A DNA stretch of 64,000 nucleotides from Eubacteriales bacterium (GTDB lineage Bacteria; Bacillota; Clostridia; Lachnospirales; Lachnospiraceae): NCBI GenBank assembly GCA_030524715.1, contig JAUNGB010000001.1:97906-161905 (forward strand), read 5' to 3'. The translations under genes were made by a program, and so were the position numbers. Positions 34,021-42,758 of this stretch are shown in pieces. Below the pieces are notes generated by a model, which was not told the DNA's origin, made no database searches, and saw nothing but the letters and a program-made list of their open reading frames with translations. Within the stretch, counting starts at the first letter, position 1; each line of letters begins with the position of its first letter.

Positions 34021-34308
34021 CATAGCAGATTTTCTTGTTCCGATTTTAGGCCACAAATTTTATCCGACTGAGGAATGAATTTCTGCTGTAGTGTTTGATT
34101 TCTTTCCTAACCGTCTTTGGACCTTCAATGTTCTGCTTATATAATCAATATCAGAATGTCAAATGATAATCTCATCAAAAGCTGCTCTTTATCTGTAAAT
34201 TCCGCTACAAGCAAACATCCTATGTGACCGCTTTTTTACATCTCAAATCAATTCTTCTTGCATTTCAGAACTTTTCTTTCTATCTAACTGATAGCATTAA
34301 ATACCTCA

Positions 34309-35262
34309 TTATAATACCCTCTCCATATATTTCACAAGCATCTCCGTAGACCATCTATATGTTTCATCTGTCTCATATTTTCGATAATCACACTCCAATG
34401 CAAGTAGTAGAAACAAATAAATATCATACCAGAGAATCCTTGTCTTTTCTGCAGCGGTAAATTCCGTCTTACCGTATCCCTTTAGGAAATCCGCCGATTG
34501 CCCATAACTTCTGAATCCGACTTCCATAAGCGGATCTCCCCATAATGCCCGCTCAAAATCAATAATTCCTGTTACTTTTCCATTCTCAACAAATATATTT
34601 CCATCCTACAAATCCCAATGAACCATTTGAGGGATTTGGACTTCCTGAAAACAATTTTCATATGTGTCTAACAGTGAAATCATCTCAGGAACATCAATTT
34701 TTAAGTCAATCCCCATCTTTTCTGCATCCCCAACAGCAAGCTGCAGCATATCTTTAAAAACCTTAAACCAATAAGTCCCCTACAAATCCGGCTGTCCCGG
34801 ATAACCGAATTTTGCACCTGTAATAGAATTTATTTGTTTTGTATACTTTCCCACCTGCTGCATAATACAAGATTTTTCGTTTTCCGGGAGTTCTCCCCCT
34901 ACAGTCGACAGACTACATCCTGAAATTTTTTCCATAAAAAAATAAGGCGCATCGCAGATTATGCAATCTGCATCATATGCATAGATTTCTGCAACCGGAG
35001 CTTCCGTTCTCTTTCGTACAAGATTCATTGCGTTTACTTCACTATACATAATATTTTTTTCATAAGACATAATGAGAGTATCCGAATGCGGCGCAATTTT
35101 TAAAATCACCTGCCTCCCATCCGATAAAACTACATCATATACGGCATTAAAATATCCCTCTTTCAATTCTGCTATCATTGTCACTTCCAATCCCGGAAAT
35201 GCCTGTTCTGCCATACGCCTAATATCTGCTTGATGTTTCCTATTTTTCGTTACACTTTCCAT
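34309..35262 (-). pseudogene. Aminoglycoside/choline phosphotransferase-like gene with two in-frame TAG codons
   Basis: From the ATG at 35262 (behind AGGAGGAGG) a single frame runs to 34309, about 317 codons, with TAG at 34782-34780 and again at about 34609. Both sit in the identical context GATTTGTAGG. The product is an APH-fold kinase: VILKIAPHSD, PYFFMEKISG, then HWDL-stop-DGNIFV, where the family has Trp in HWDLWDGNIF, then VTGIIDFERALWGDP (the metal-binding Asp). Nothing else is broken. It is either a recent pseudogene or would need amber readthrough. Antibiotic resistance cannot be inferred; many such kinases act on other substrates. Confidence 0.75.
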
Positions 35263-35343
35263 AACTAGCCTCCTCCTGAACCAAAAACGCACAAATTCAC
35301 ACCAGAGCCCCCATTGCAAACAGCTGATAACGTTGTTCAACCA

Positions 35344-36306
35344 TTAGTCAGCAATATTTTGTTTCCGGTATTCTGCCGGTGCAATTTTCAAGACATCTCG
35401 AAATGCTGTTGCAAACTTGCTCTGATTTTCATATCCAACCTGGTTTGCAATTTCCGCTATGGTCGCCTGTGTCTGCCGAAGCAGCACAGCAGCCTGTTTC
35501 ATGCGATATGTTTTCATGTAGCTTCCGATGGGCTGTCCATAGACCCCTTTGAACGTATCTTTTAACGACGCAGTATTGATAAGATATTCTTTGGAAAGCT
35601 CCTCAATCGTTGGACGCTCCTGCAAGTTGGAAATCAACTGCTTATGAATCTCCCGCACAATCTCCACCTGCGGAGAAGTGTATAATTCCCGCTGTTTTTC
35701 TTTCTTCACATCCACCATGCACAGGAATAAAAGCAGCTCCTGAACTTTCAGCATGAAATACGGCTTTTGCAGACAATCCGGCACAGAATAAAGCTCAGAA
35801 AAGATATGCTCAATCTCGTCCTTTGCCCGCATGACAAAGCAGGCTCCGTCTGCACAGAATTTCTCTTTGAAGTCTGCAATGTCAACACCGCTCTCTGCAA
35901 GGATTCCAGGCGGATTTTGTGAAACAATCTCCAGATCAAGCACCACAGAGATTCCCCGTTAATGTTTCAAAGGGAAGGACATTTCAAAGACACAGTTATC
36001 CATTGTGTGAATAGAAAGATCTCCCTCTCCGAGATACAGGCAGGAGCCGCTTTGCAATTTGCTCCCTTCCCGACCTTCCCGGCAGTGATTGATTTCCAGT
36101 ATGTTTTTACCGAGGTTTCCATCCCAATAGCAGCTTGTCGCCTCAAAATCATTGTAAATGAGCTGAATACCGGGATAAACCTGATAGACTGTCATAAGCC
36201 CCAGGCCATCCGCACAGTCCATTTTATAGACGGTACAATATCCGTCATTATCTTTTGGAATAACCGCAGACAACCCCGCAGCGTTGGTAATAGGGTTTTC
36301 GTTCAT
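35344..36306 (-). pseudogene. AraC-family regulator interrupted by one in-frame TAA
   Basis: One frame runs from the ATG at 36306 (behind GGAAGGAATACT) to 35344, with a single TAA at 35961-35959 after MSFPLKH. The part before the stop (115 residues) is the ligand-binding N-terminus; the part after ends in an AraC HTH pair (TIEELSKEYLINTASLKDTFKG and ATIAEIANQVGYENQSKFATAF). Related proteins read straight through this point, so the TAA could come from CAA by one change. The regulator probably once controlled the neighbouring MATE exporter or kinase gene. Confidence 0.75.
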
Positions 36307-36409
36307 AGTATTCCTTCCGTTATCTCGATTTGTTCTTCCAGGATTCTCCTGGCATCTTTTATTATATCGCTTTTTCGCATTTTACTCCGCTCCAATCAGC
36401 AGGATTTAC

Positions 36410-36435
36410 AATCCAATTTGAAACCAAATTAGATT
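36410..36435. promoter_or_regulatory. Operator-like palindrome upstream of the AraC gene
   Basis: AATCCAATTTG and CAAATTAGATT are inverted around four bases with one mismatch. It lies about 100 bp upstream of the AraC-type start, past the MATE stop, within the 36307-36538 gap. Confidence 0.45.
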
Positions 36436-36538
36436 ATAGTACATCCCTGCCGACTGTGCAAACGAAGAAAACAGCTAATACCTCAACTTTATATTCGTTT
36501 CCTGGTTTCCAGCGCAAAAATACATAAGCGTTCCCTCC

Positions 36539-37915
36539 TTACCGGCTCACAGAAGAAGTCGCTGGCAGCTTACAGAACTCATAAAGCATCATGGAAACGG
36601 TAATGACAACCAGGATTGCATCGGTCAGAGCAATCGCCAGCCAGACACCACGGATACCCATGCCGCCGATCATCGGCAGAACCACGCAGAGCGGAATAAA
36701 CAGAATGATCTGGCGGAACAGCACCAGCCAGGTTGCCTTTTTCGCCTTACCCAAAGACTGGAACAGGGTTACGGCAATCAGGAAGCTGCCTTGCAGGATA
36801 TAGGTGCTGAACATGATGCGGAAGTTTGTGGCACCCGATGCGGCAATACCCGGCGTTGTCAGGAACATAGACAAAATCTTTTCCGAGAACAACTCGGCAG
36901 GGATATAGAACACCAGCGACAGCAGCGTTGCAGCGGTAATGAAAACTCTGGTCAGCGTCTTTACCCGGTCATAGTCCTTTGCACCGTAGTTTGTACCGGC
37001 GGCAGGCTGGAAGCCCTGACTGATACCCCACAGAGGAACGAAAGAGAAATTCCAGAAGCGAAGCGCCGCACCCAACAGAAGCTGCGAGGTTTCGCCGCCA
37101 TAGCCACTGGCCACACGATAGATCACTGTCTGCTGTACCAGGATCAAAATCTGCATCAACAGGGCGGATACGCCGACAGAAAGAACCTGAGGGAGCAGCT
37201 CACCGTCAATGCGGATGCGCCCGATCTTCACATGGGGGCTTTTCTTCTTGAAATACCAAAGGGTAATCGCGGCCTGAACAAATTGGGAGAAAATCGTTGC
37301 ATAAGCAGCGGCTTCAATTCCCATGCCATAGGGATTCAGGATGCTGATAAAAATGGGATCAAGGATGATGTTCAAAATAGCGCCGCTGGTAATTATCATC
37401 ATTGCCTTTTTAAGCTGGCCTTCTCCACGGATTACCATGTTGGCGCTTTGGAAGAAGTTTACGAACAGAGAACCGGCGAACACGATCCGCAGATATTTCT
37501 CAGCGTAATTCAGAATATTGTCGCTGGCACCGGTCAGGGACAGAAGCTGGCGGGTGAACACCATGCCGAAGGCGGTGTAAATAACGGACAGCAGAAGAAC
37601 CATCGCAACCAGATTGCCCATGATCTTCTTAATCGTGTTTTCGTCCTTCTTGCCGACCGCGCGGGACAGTACCGATGCAGAACCCACGCCCAGCATAGCC
37701 GCTGATCCGGCATTGATAAGGGTCAATGGATAAGATACCGATATGGCTCCCATCTGCACATCACCGACCATCTGGCCGACAAAAATGGAATCCATCATGT
37801 TATAAAGCCCAACGACCACCATACCGAGAACCGCAGGAATGCTAAGTTCAATCATAAGGGGCCAGGGACTTTTTGTTAAAAGTTTTGTTCTTGTGTCAAG
37901 TGCCTGTTTCATCAC
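36539..37915 (-). CDS. MATE-family multidrug/cation antiporter
   Basis: The 458-residue protein has about twelve membrane segments in two halves. The family start LTKSPWPLMIELSIPAVLGMVVVGLYNMMDSIFVGQMVG and the typical PLTLINAGSAAMLGVGSASVLSRAVGKKD loop are present (residues about 13-95). MATE proteins export cationic drugs in exchange for Na+ or H+. Here the sequence is of the DinF/NorM-like clostridial branch. Length and segments look intact, unlike the regulator gene just downstream on the same strand. Confidence 0.92.
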   Translation of the reverse strand: MMKQALDTRTKLLTKSPWPLMIELSIPAVLGMVVVGLYNMMDSIFVGQMVGDVQMGAISVSYPLTLINAGSAAMLGVGSASVLSRAVGKKDENTIKKIMGNLVAMVLLLSVIYTAFGMVFTRQLLSLTGASDNILNYAEKYLRIVFAGSLFVNFFQSANMVIRGEGQLKKAMMIITSGAILNIILDPIFISILNPYGMGIEAAAYATIFSQFVQAAITLWYFKKKSPHVKIGRIRIDGELLPQVLSVGVSALLMQILILVQQTVIYRVASGYGGETSQLLLGAALRFWNFSFVPLWGISQGFQPAAGTNYGAKDYDRVKTLTRVFITAATLLSLVFYIPAELFSEKILSMFLTTPGIAASGATNFRIMFSTYILQGSFLIAVTLFQSLGKAKKATWLVLFRQIILFIPLCVVLPMIGGMGIRGVWLAIALTDAILVVITVSMMLYEFCKLPATSSVSR

Positions 37916-37948
37916 TGTATTCCTCCTGGTCTATTTTATTACCAAGTA

Positions 37949-37983
37949 TCCGACAAAACGTGCCATCGACGGGTTTTGTCGGA
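37949..37983. repeat. Perfect 11-bp inverted repeat upstream of the MATE gene
   Basis: TCCGACAAAAC and GTTTTGTCGGA enclose 13 bases. It is about 35 bp upstream of the MATE start, in a position for regulation of that gene. Confidence 0.6.
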
Positions 37984-38037
37984 TTAGCCACATCTAACCA
38001 GCCATATAAAGTATATAAAATCCGGGCTTCCTTGTCC

Positions 38038-38059
38038 GCTCCATAATGGAGCTTTTTTT
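38038..38059 (+). terminator. Plus-strand hairpin with seven T residues
   Basis: GCTCC and GGAGC with a short loop, followed by TTTTTTT. No plus-strand gene lies directly upstream, so it may be part of a leader for the metal ATPase remnant or the end of a lost gene. Confidence 0.5.
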
Positions 38060-38227
38060 ATCCAAAGAGAAATGAGATTTTTGTCGAAAATCCAATCGGC
38101 AGGTTTTCCAATCCAAAGGGCAGAACCGCTCCCGAATCCATTGACTTTGAGGGGTTTCGTGAATATACTGGCAGCGTGAACGATTAAACAATCTTTTAAT
38201 TGTTCAGCCATATCAAACCAACCAGAA

Positions 38228-38283
38228 CAAATATCCTGCGGATATTTGCTTCGCGGGCAGTCGCCAGAAACAAATAAATTTGT
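38228..38283. promoter_or_regulatory. Two palindromes upstream of the metal ATPase remnant
   Basis: CAAATATCC-TGC-GGATATTTG (38228-38248) is perfect, and ACAAAT-AA-ATTTGT (38270-38283) is perfect. The second resembles the AT-rich dyads bound by ArsR/CadC regulators. The ArsR gene at 39178-39546 is the obvious candidate binder. Confidence 0.5.
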
Positions 38284-38333
38284 CCCTGGCTCGTTGCTTT
38301 CGCGAAAATATCAAAATGAAAGGGGGGTTCTCC

Positions 38334-39124
38334 ATGAAAAAGATCATTAAACTGATTGATCTGGACTGCGGCCATTGTGCTGACAAAATCCAGAACGCTG
38401 TAAAGAAGATTGATGGTGTGACCAGCGTATCCGTCAACTTCCTGGGTCAGAAGATGATTCTGGAAGCGCCGGACGATAAGTTTGACGCTGTGCTGGCCGA
38501 AGCAAAGGCGCTGATTAAGAAGATCGAGCCGGATGTATTGTCATCGAGGACGAGATCAAGAGCGATGCTCCGGCGGCAATCAAGTTGCTGAAATCTGCTG
38601 GCATCCGCAAAACGGTCATGTTGACCGGTGATGCAGATGCCGTTGGTAAGAAAGTCGCTGGGCGGCTTAATCTGGATCAGGCTTATACAGAGCTGCTTCC
38701 GGCTGATAAGGTTGACCGTGTGGAAAGCCTGCTGAATCAGAAAAGCGAAAAAGGTACGCTGGCCTTTGTGGGGGATGGCATCAATGACGCTCCCGTACTG
38801 GCGCGGGCCGATGTAGGTATTGCTATGGGCGGTTTGGGTTCCGATGCGGCCATTGAAGCTGCCGACGTTGTTCTTATGACAGATGAACCGTCCAAAATCG
38901 CCGCAGTTATGAAGATTGCCCGCAAAACAATCCGCATTGCAAATCAGAACATTGTCTTTGCCCTGGGCGTTAAGTTCCTGGTTCTGATTTTGGGTGCGCT
39001 GGGCTATGCGAATATGTGGGCGGCTGTGTTCGCTGATGTAGGCGTTTCTATTATTGCGATTCTCAATGCGATCCGCGCTATGCAGGTCAAGCTGCCGGAT
39101 ATGCCAGCGGGCAGCGAGGATTAG
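38334..39124 (+). pseudogene. cadA: P1B-type Zn/Cd/Co ATPase with internal deletion
   Basis: The ATG at 38334 starts an HMA metal-binding domain with DLDCGHCADKIQ (CxxC). It reads well to EPD at about 38535, then shifts frame. The downstream half resumes as VIEDEIKSDAPAAIKLLKSAG and continues through TGDADAVGKKV and VGDGINDAPVLARADVGIAMG to the last membrane helices, ending at 39124. The middle, with membrane helices 1-6, the actuator domain and the DKTG phosphorylation site (around 1.2-1.4 kb in relatives), is absent. The two halves are out of frame, so no working pump can be made. Confidence 0.85.
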
Positions 39125-39139
39125 GGGTAAGCGCAATCG

Positions 39140-39175
39140 AAATGCGCCGCAGCTTTCACTCGCTGCGGCGCATTT
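39140..39175. terminator. Bidirectional terminator between cadA remnant and arsR
   Basis: AAATGCGCCGCAGC and GCTGCGGCGCATTT are perfectly inverted around eight bases between convergent genes. Confidence 0.85.
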
Positions 39176-39177
39176 CT

Positions 39178-39546
39178 TTATTGCATTTCAGTCGGACATG
39201 ATATTTCAAACAATGCATCTATGGAGCGGTGCAGGAGCTTTGCCTGCGGCGTATCCGACAGAGAATAATAAACTTCTTTTCCCTCCCTCCGGCTTGAAAG
39301 GATCCCGCTCTTTTTTAGTATCCGCAGATGATGCGACACAGCAGGGGCGCTCATATTCACAGCCGCCGCGAGGTTGCATACACATTCCTCGCAATGGCAC
39401 AGCAGCCATAGAATCCGCAGTCGGGTCGGATCACCAAGCTGCTGAAATAAAAAGGCTATATCCGTAAAGCCTTCCGCAGAGGGCATTTTATTTAATACCT
39501 TTTCAATATTCTGTCCATGGTTGTGAGGTAGATTATAATGCGGCAT
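39178..39546 (-). CDS. ArsR/SmtB-family metal-responsive repressor (CadC/CmtR-like)
   Basis: From the ATG at 39546 (behind GGAAGGAGCTGA) the protein has 122 residues. It has the winged helix of ArsR proteins (FLFQQLGDPTRLRILWLL, MSAPAVSHHLRILKKSGILSSRREGKEVYYSL). The segment CHCEECVCNLA replaces the usual ELCVCDLA and gives four cysteines at the alpha3 metal site. This supports Cd, Zn, Pb or As sensing. The expected partner ATPase is the convergent remnant at 38334-39124, so the repressor may have outlived its target. Confidence 0.88.
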   Translation of the reverse strand: MPHYNLPHNHGQNIEKVLNKMPSAEGFTDIAFLFQQLGDPTRLRILWLLCHCEECVCNLAAAVNMSAPAVSHHLRILKKSGILSSRREGKEVYYSLSDTPQAKLLHRSIDALFEISCPTEMQ

Positions 39547-39662
39547 AAAAATCAGCTCCTTCCTGTGACTATGATACCGGCATAACGCTTGTCTGTCAAA
39601 CACCCTAATTGATAAAAGCGCAGCCCCTGTGCTGTTTTGCAGGGGCTGCGCCGGGGATTCCA

Positions 39663-40181
39663 TTACAAAGTTTCGTAGGAAACCAACTGGCTCATCGGGA
39701 TGCGCTGCTTATCGAAACGATTGGGGTCGCCGGTTCCTTCATGGGAATAGCCCACAGCCAGAATGTTGACCGGCTCCAGGTTGGCCGGGAGGTCAAATTC
39801 CTTGCGCAGAACATCGGGCTTGAAGTAGCATACCCACACCGTTCCAAGGCCCAGCTCCGTGGCCTGGAGCATCATGTGGTCGGTCAGGATGGAGGCATCG
39901 ATGTCGCCGGTCTGCTTCTGATCGAAAGGCCGTACCCACGCCTTATCGTGATCGGCGCAAACAATGATGGCCAGGGGCGCACCGTAGATGTTGGCCGCTT
40001 TGCTGATCTTCGCAAGACCTTCCTCGCTCTGGACAGCAATCAGACGAACCGGCTGAAAATTGGCAGCGGTCGGGGCCACATGAGCCGCCTCCAGAATCTT
40101 CTCCAGCTTCTCAGGCTCCACCTTTGTTTCCTTGTAATCGCGTACCGATATACGCTGCTTTGCAATTGTGATAAAATCCAT
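39663..40181 (-). CDS. Nitroreductase-family flavoprotein
   Basis: Starting at the ATG at 40181 (behind AAAGGAC) the protein has 172 residues. The FMN-binding signature ISVRDYKETKVEPEKLEKILEAA is at the N-terminus; AANFQPVRLIAVQ and GLGTVWVCYF follow, and the C-terminus has VNILAVGYSHEG. It fits the short nitroreductase family that reduces nitro groups or quinones with NAD(P)H. It is divergent from an HxlR regulator gene 150 bp away, a common pairing in which the regulator senses the same reactive compounds. Confidence 0.88.
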   Translation of the reverse strand: MDFITIAKQRISVRDYKETKVEPEKLEKILEAAHVAPTAANFQPVRLIAVQSEEGLAKISKAANIYGAPLAIIVCADHDKAWVRPFDQKQTGDIDASILTDHMMLQATELGLGTVWVCYFKPDVLRKEFDLPANLEPVNILAVGYSHEGTGDPNRFDKQRIPMSQLVSYETL

Positions 40182-40331
40182 AGTATAAAGTCCTTTCCGT
40201 ATTTTTATTTTGAGCATATCAAATCAACCATTGACCTAATTGTAGCATTTGAAAACAAAACCGCAAGAATGCACTTTTTCGGAAGATACTTTCCAAAAAG
40301 ATAGCACCTTGCGGGAAAGGAGAGCCATTTT

Positions 40332-40682
40332 ATGAAAGGTAAAAAAAATCAATTCAACTGCCCTGTGGAAGCGACCCTGTCTTTGATCGGCGGCAAGTAC
40401 AAACCGTTAATCCTTTGGCATCTGATCGACCATTCCTTACACTATATGGAGCTGCAGCGGTTACTTCCAAACGCAACGCCGAAAATGCTTTCGCAGCAGC
40501 TTCACAGCCTGGAAAATAGCGGCTTGATTCATCGTGAAGTCATCCCTGAAAAGCCGCCAAAAACAATCTATTCTCTTACGCAATTGGGACAGAGCATCGT
40601 TCCCATTCTGGATGCAATGTGTCAATGGGGAAACAGCTACCTGGACGGTCTGGATGTTCCATGCTGTGAAAGTCAAAAATAA
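40332..40682 (+). CDS. HxlR-family redox/electrophile-sensing regulator
   Basis: The 116-residue protein follows AAAGGAGAGCC. It has the HxlR winged helix: CPVEATLSLIGGKYKPLILWHL with the conserved N-terminal Cys that serves as a redox sensor, LLPNATPKMLSQQLHSLENSGLI and the wing IPEKPPKTIYSLTQLGQS. It is divergent from the nitroreductase gene and probably represses it until the Cys is modified. Confidence 0.88.
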   Translation: MKGKKNQFNCPVEATLSLIGGKYKPLILWHLIDHSLHYMELQRLLPNATPKMLSQQLHSLENSGLIHREVIPEKPPKTIYSLTQLGQSIVPILDAMCQWGNSYLDGLDVPCCESQK

Positions 40683-40815
40683 AACACTTCTCATTGAGAT
40701 TTCGTCCGCTGTATGATAAACTTTCCATAACACACAGCGCTCTCAACAGCAGCTGCAGCGAACGCATCGTTGATTATTTCCACCAGAAATTTTCCACAAA
40801 GAAAGGCCACTTATT

Positions 40816-41460
40816 ATGAAACTTCTTCTCACTGCATTTGATCCCTTCGGCGGAGAGCCGATCAATCCGGCTCTGGAGGCAGTTAAGCTGGTTCCCGATC
40901 AGATCGGCTCCGCAGAGATCGTGAAACTTAAGGTTCCCACCGTATTCCGCAAATCCATCGCTGTTGTGACAGAAGCGATCGCAAAGGAACAGCCGGATGC
41001 TGTGCTCTGCATCGGACAGGCAGGCGGATGCTTTGATCTGACTCTGGAACGGGTGGCAATCAATCTTGATGATGCCCGGATCCAGGATAATGAGGGCAAC
41101 CAGCCCATCGACCTGCCCATCTATGAGAACGGCGCTCCTGCTTATTTTTCCACATTGCCCATCAAGGCTATGGTGCATAACATCCGGTCAGCAGGAATTC
41201 CGGCCAGCGTATCTAATTCAGCCGGTACCTTTGTCTGCAATCATCTGATGTATGGTGTACTGCATGCCCTGGCGCATAACGATCCAGGCATCCGCGGCGG
41301 ATTCATGCATGTTCCGTTTATCCCCAGCCAGGTAGTAAACCGTGCCGATCCGACTCCCTGCATGAGCCTGGAAACCATTGCTGCCGGAATTGAAGCTGCG
41401 ATTTCTGCCATTGCCGAACATTCTTCTGATATTGCGGCAGCAGAAGGAAAAATACATTGA
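40816..41460 (+). CDS. pcp: Pyroglutamyl-peptidase I
   Basis: The 214-residue enzyme removes N-terminal pyroglutamate from peptides. It begins with the family signature [19 protein letters not shown]. The catalytic residues are readable: Glu in [11 protein letters not shown], Cys in [15 protein letters not shown] and His in [10 protein letters not shown]. The ribosome site AAAGG lies upstream of the ATG. It is the first gene of a plus-strand run with an HTH gene, an ECF transporter S component and an Xaa-Pro-type M24 peptidase, which suggests a small peptide-use locus. Confidence 0.95.
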   Translation: MKLLLTAFDPFGGEPINPALEAVKLVPDQIGSAEIVKLKVPTVFRKSIAVVTEAIAKEQPDAVLCIGQAGGCFDLTLERVAINLDDARIQDNEGNQPIDLPIYENGAPAYFSTLPIKAMVHNIRSAGIPASVSNSAGTFVCNHLMYGVLHALAHNDPGIRGGFMHVPFIPSQVVNRADPTPCMSLETIAAGIEAAISAIAEHSSDIAAAEGKIH

Positions 41461-41665
41461 TCGATGCCAGTATTCATTCCGCCCGCCGCCTGTGATTCTA
41501 CGACATAAAAGTATGAAACTTTCTTGAAACCTTTTTCCGAATACGGAAACTTCTTTTATTTCCATTCTAATGGGATAATGAAAAACAGAAGTTATGGAGA
41601 TGCAGCTGTTTTATATCATTTCAGCTGTATCAACAGGAAAATACAGAGGAAATCAGGTTTCATTC

Positions 41666-41890
41666 ATGATTGTTTACGATAAATTATGGGATGTTCTAAA
41701 GCGAAAAGGAATCTCACAAAATAAGCTGTACAAGCAATACGGCATCAGCCGGGCACAGATTTACCGGCTTAAGCATAATCAGGTCGTATATACCAGCACA
41801 TTAGATATGATGTGTGAGATTTTGGAGTGCAGTGATATCTCTGATATCGCAACCTATATTCCCAATGACCGGCAGGTTAGCGACTCATAG
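41666..41890 (+). CDS. Small XRE/HTH_26-type DNA-binding protein
   Basis: The start at 41666 gives 74 residues and matches the usual start of this family (MIVYDKLWDVLKRKGISQNKLYK). A Cro/C1-like helix-turn-helix covers residues about 17-60 (GISRAQIYRLKHNQVVYTSTLDMMCEILECSDISDI). An upstream ATG at 41594 is possible but would add a poorly conserved segment. It is encoded between the pcp gene and the ECF gene and may regulate that run. Confidence 0.75.
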   Translation: MIVYDKLWDVLKRKGISQNKLYKQYGISRAQIYRLKHNQVVYTSTLDMMCEILECSDISDIATYIPNDRQVSDS

Positions 41891-42088
41891 CGCAATTCTT
41901 TCTTTAGCAACTTATCACCCACGCTTCACACCATCAGCTATAACCGATTCCCAGATTCCAGAGCACTTCGTTAACTGGCATTGTAAAAAATTTAAAATCT
42001 GGCTATTTGAATATGTCCAGATGAATGCTATACTATGACCAATCCAATTGGCAACTGCCAGTAATTTATTATTCACGAGGTGCTTATC

Positions 42089-42703
42089 ATGAGTTATCAG
42101 AAATCTACCACAGTAAATCATGCCGGTTCTGCAGCTCCGGCAGCTTCTTCCAACGTAACCTCCACGGTTATGACAGCATTTTTTGCTGCTGTTATTTTCC
42201 TGGGAATCCAGTCTTTTCGCATCCCGCTTCCAGCAGCCGTGGGCACACCCTTCTTACACTTTGGCCATATCTTCGTTATGCTGGCGATCCTGTGTCTGGG
42301 AAGCAGACGTTCTGCCATTGCCGGCGTCCTTGGTCTGGTGATCTTTGACCTGCTGAATGGATATATTCAATCCATCCCCAATGTATTTGTCAGTACCATC
42401 ATTAAATGCTTGCTTGTGGGCACAATCAACTCCCTGTTAAAGAAACTTGCAAACGGCAATGCAAAGAAGGAATATGCTTGTGCCGTTATCTGCGCAGCGA
42501 TCTACGGAATCACCAATATCGTGGTGGACTTCATCTGGTCAGCAGCTGAATTGATCCTGTTAGGAAGCGCTCCGGCGGCAGCTATTACGGCTGAGCTGAC
42601 CTCCATCCCGGCTACCATGATCAATGCCGGCTTCACAGTGATTGGAATCGCACTTTTATACGTGCCTGTTACATCTGCTTATAAACGTGTCGAGCGCAGA
42701 TAA
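42089..42703 (+). CDS. ECF transporter S component, substrate unknown
   Basis: From the ATG at 42089 (behind GAGGTGC) the protein has 204 residues and about six membrane segments (for example VMTAFFAAVIFLGIQSF and ATMINAGFTVIGIALLYV). The pattern FLHFGHIFVMLAILCLGSRRSAIAGVLG and LLNGYIQSIPNVFVSTIIKCLLVG is typical of S components, which bind a substrate and share an energising ECF module encoded elsewhere. Here it is set between an HTH gene and an M24 peptidase gene with a pyroglutamyl peptidase farther up, so a peptide-derived or modified amino acid substrate is possible. Confidence 0.82.
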   Translation: MSYQKSTTVNHAGSAAPAASSNVTSTVMTAFFAAVIFLGIQSFRIPLPAAVGTPFLHFGHIFVMLAILCLGSRRSAIAGVLGLVIFDLLNGYIQSIPNVFVSTIIKCLLVGTINSLLKKLANGNAKKEYACAVICAAIYGITNIVVDFIWSAAELILLGSAPAAAITAELTSIPATMINAGFTVIGIALLYVPVTSAYKRVERR

Positions 42704-42758
42704 GGATGCCTATCAGAATCTTGTCAAGCGCAAGGATAACATTTAAGGAGCTGCTTTT

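Noticed and set aside
36791-37705. Plus-strand frame of 304 codons opposite the MATE gene
   Set aside because: Antisense shadow of an intact transporter gene; composition is unlike a real protein.
37949-38330. Possible small RNA or riboswitch between the MATE and metal ATPase genes
   Set aside because: Several inverted repeats are present but none matches a riboswitch architecture I know; reported only as repeats and operator-like sites.
38447-39136. Minus-strand frame of 229 codons opposite the metal ATPase remnant
   Set aside because: Antisense to clear P-type ATPase motifs such as GDGINDAP; not a gene.
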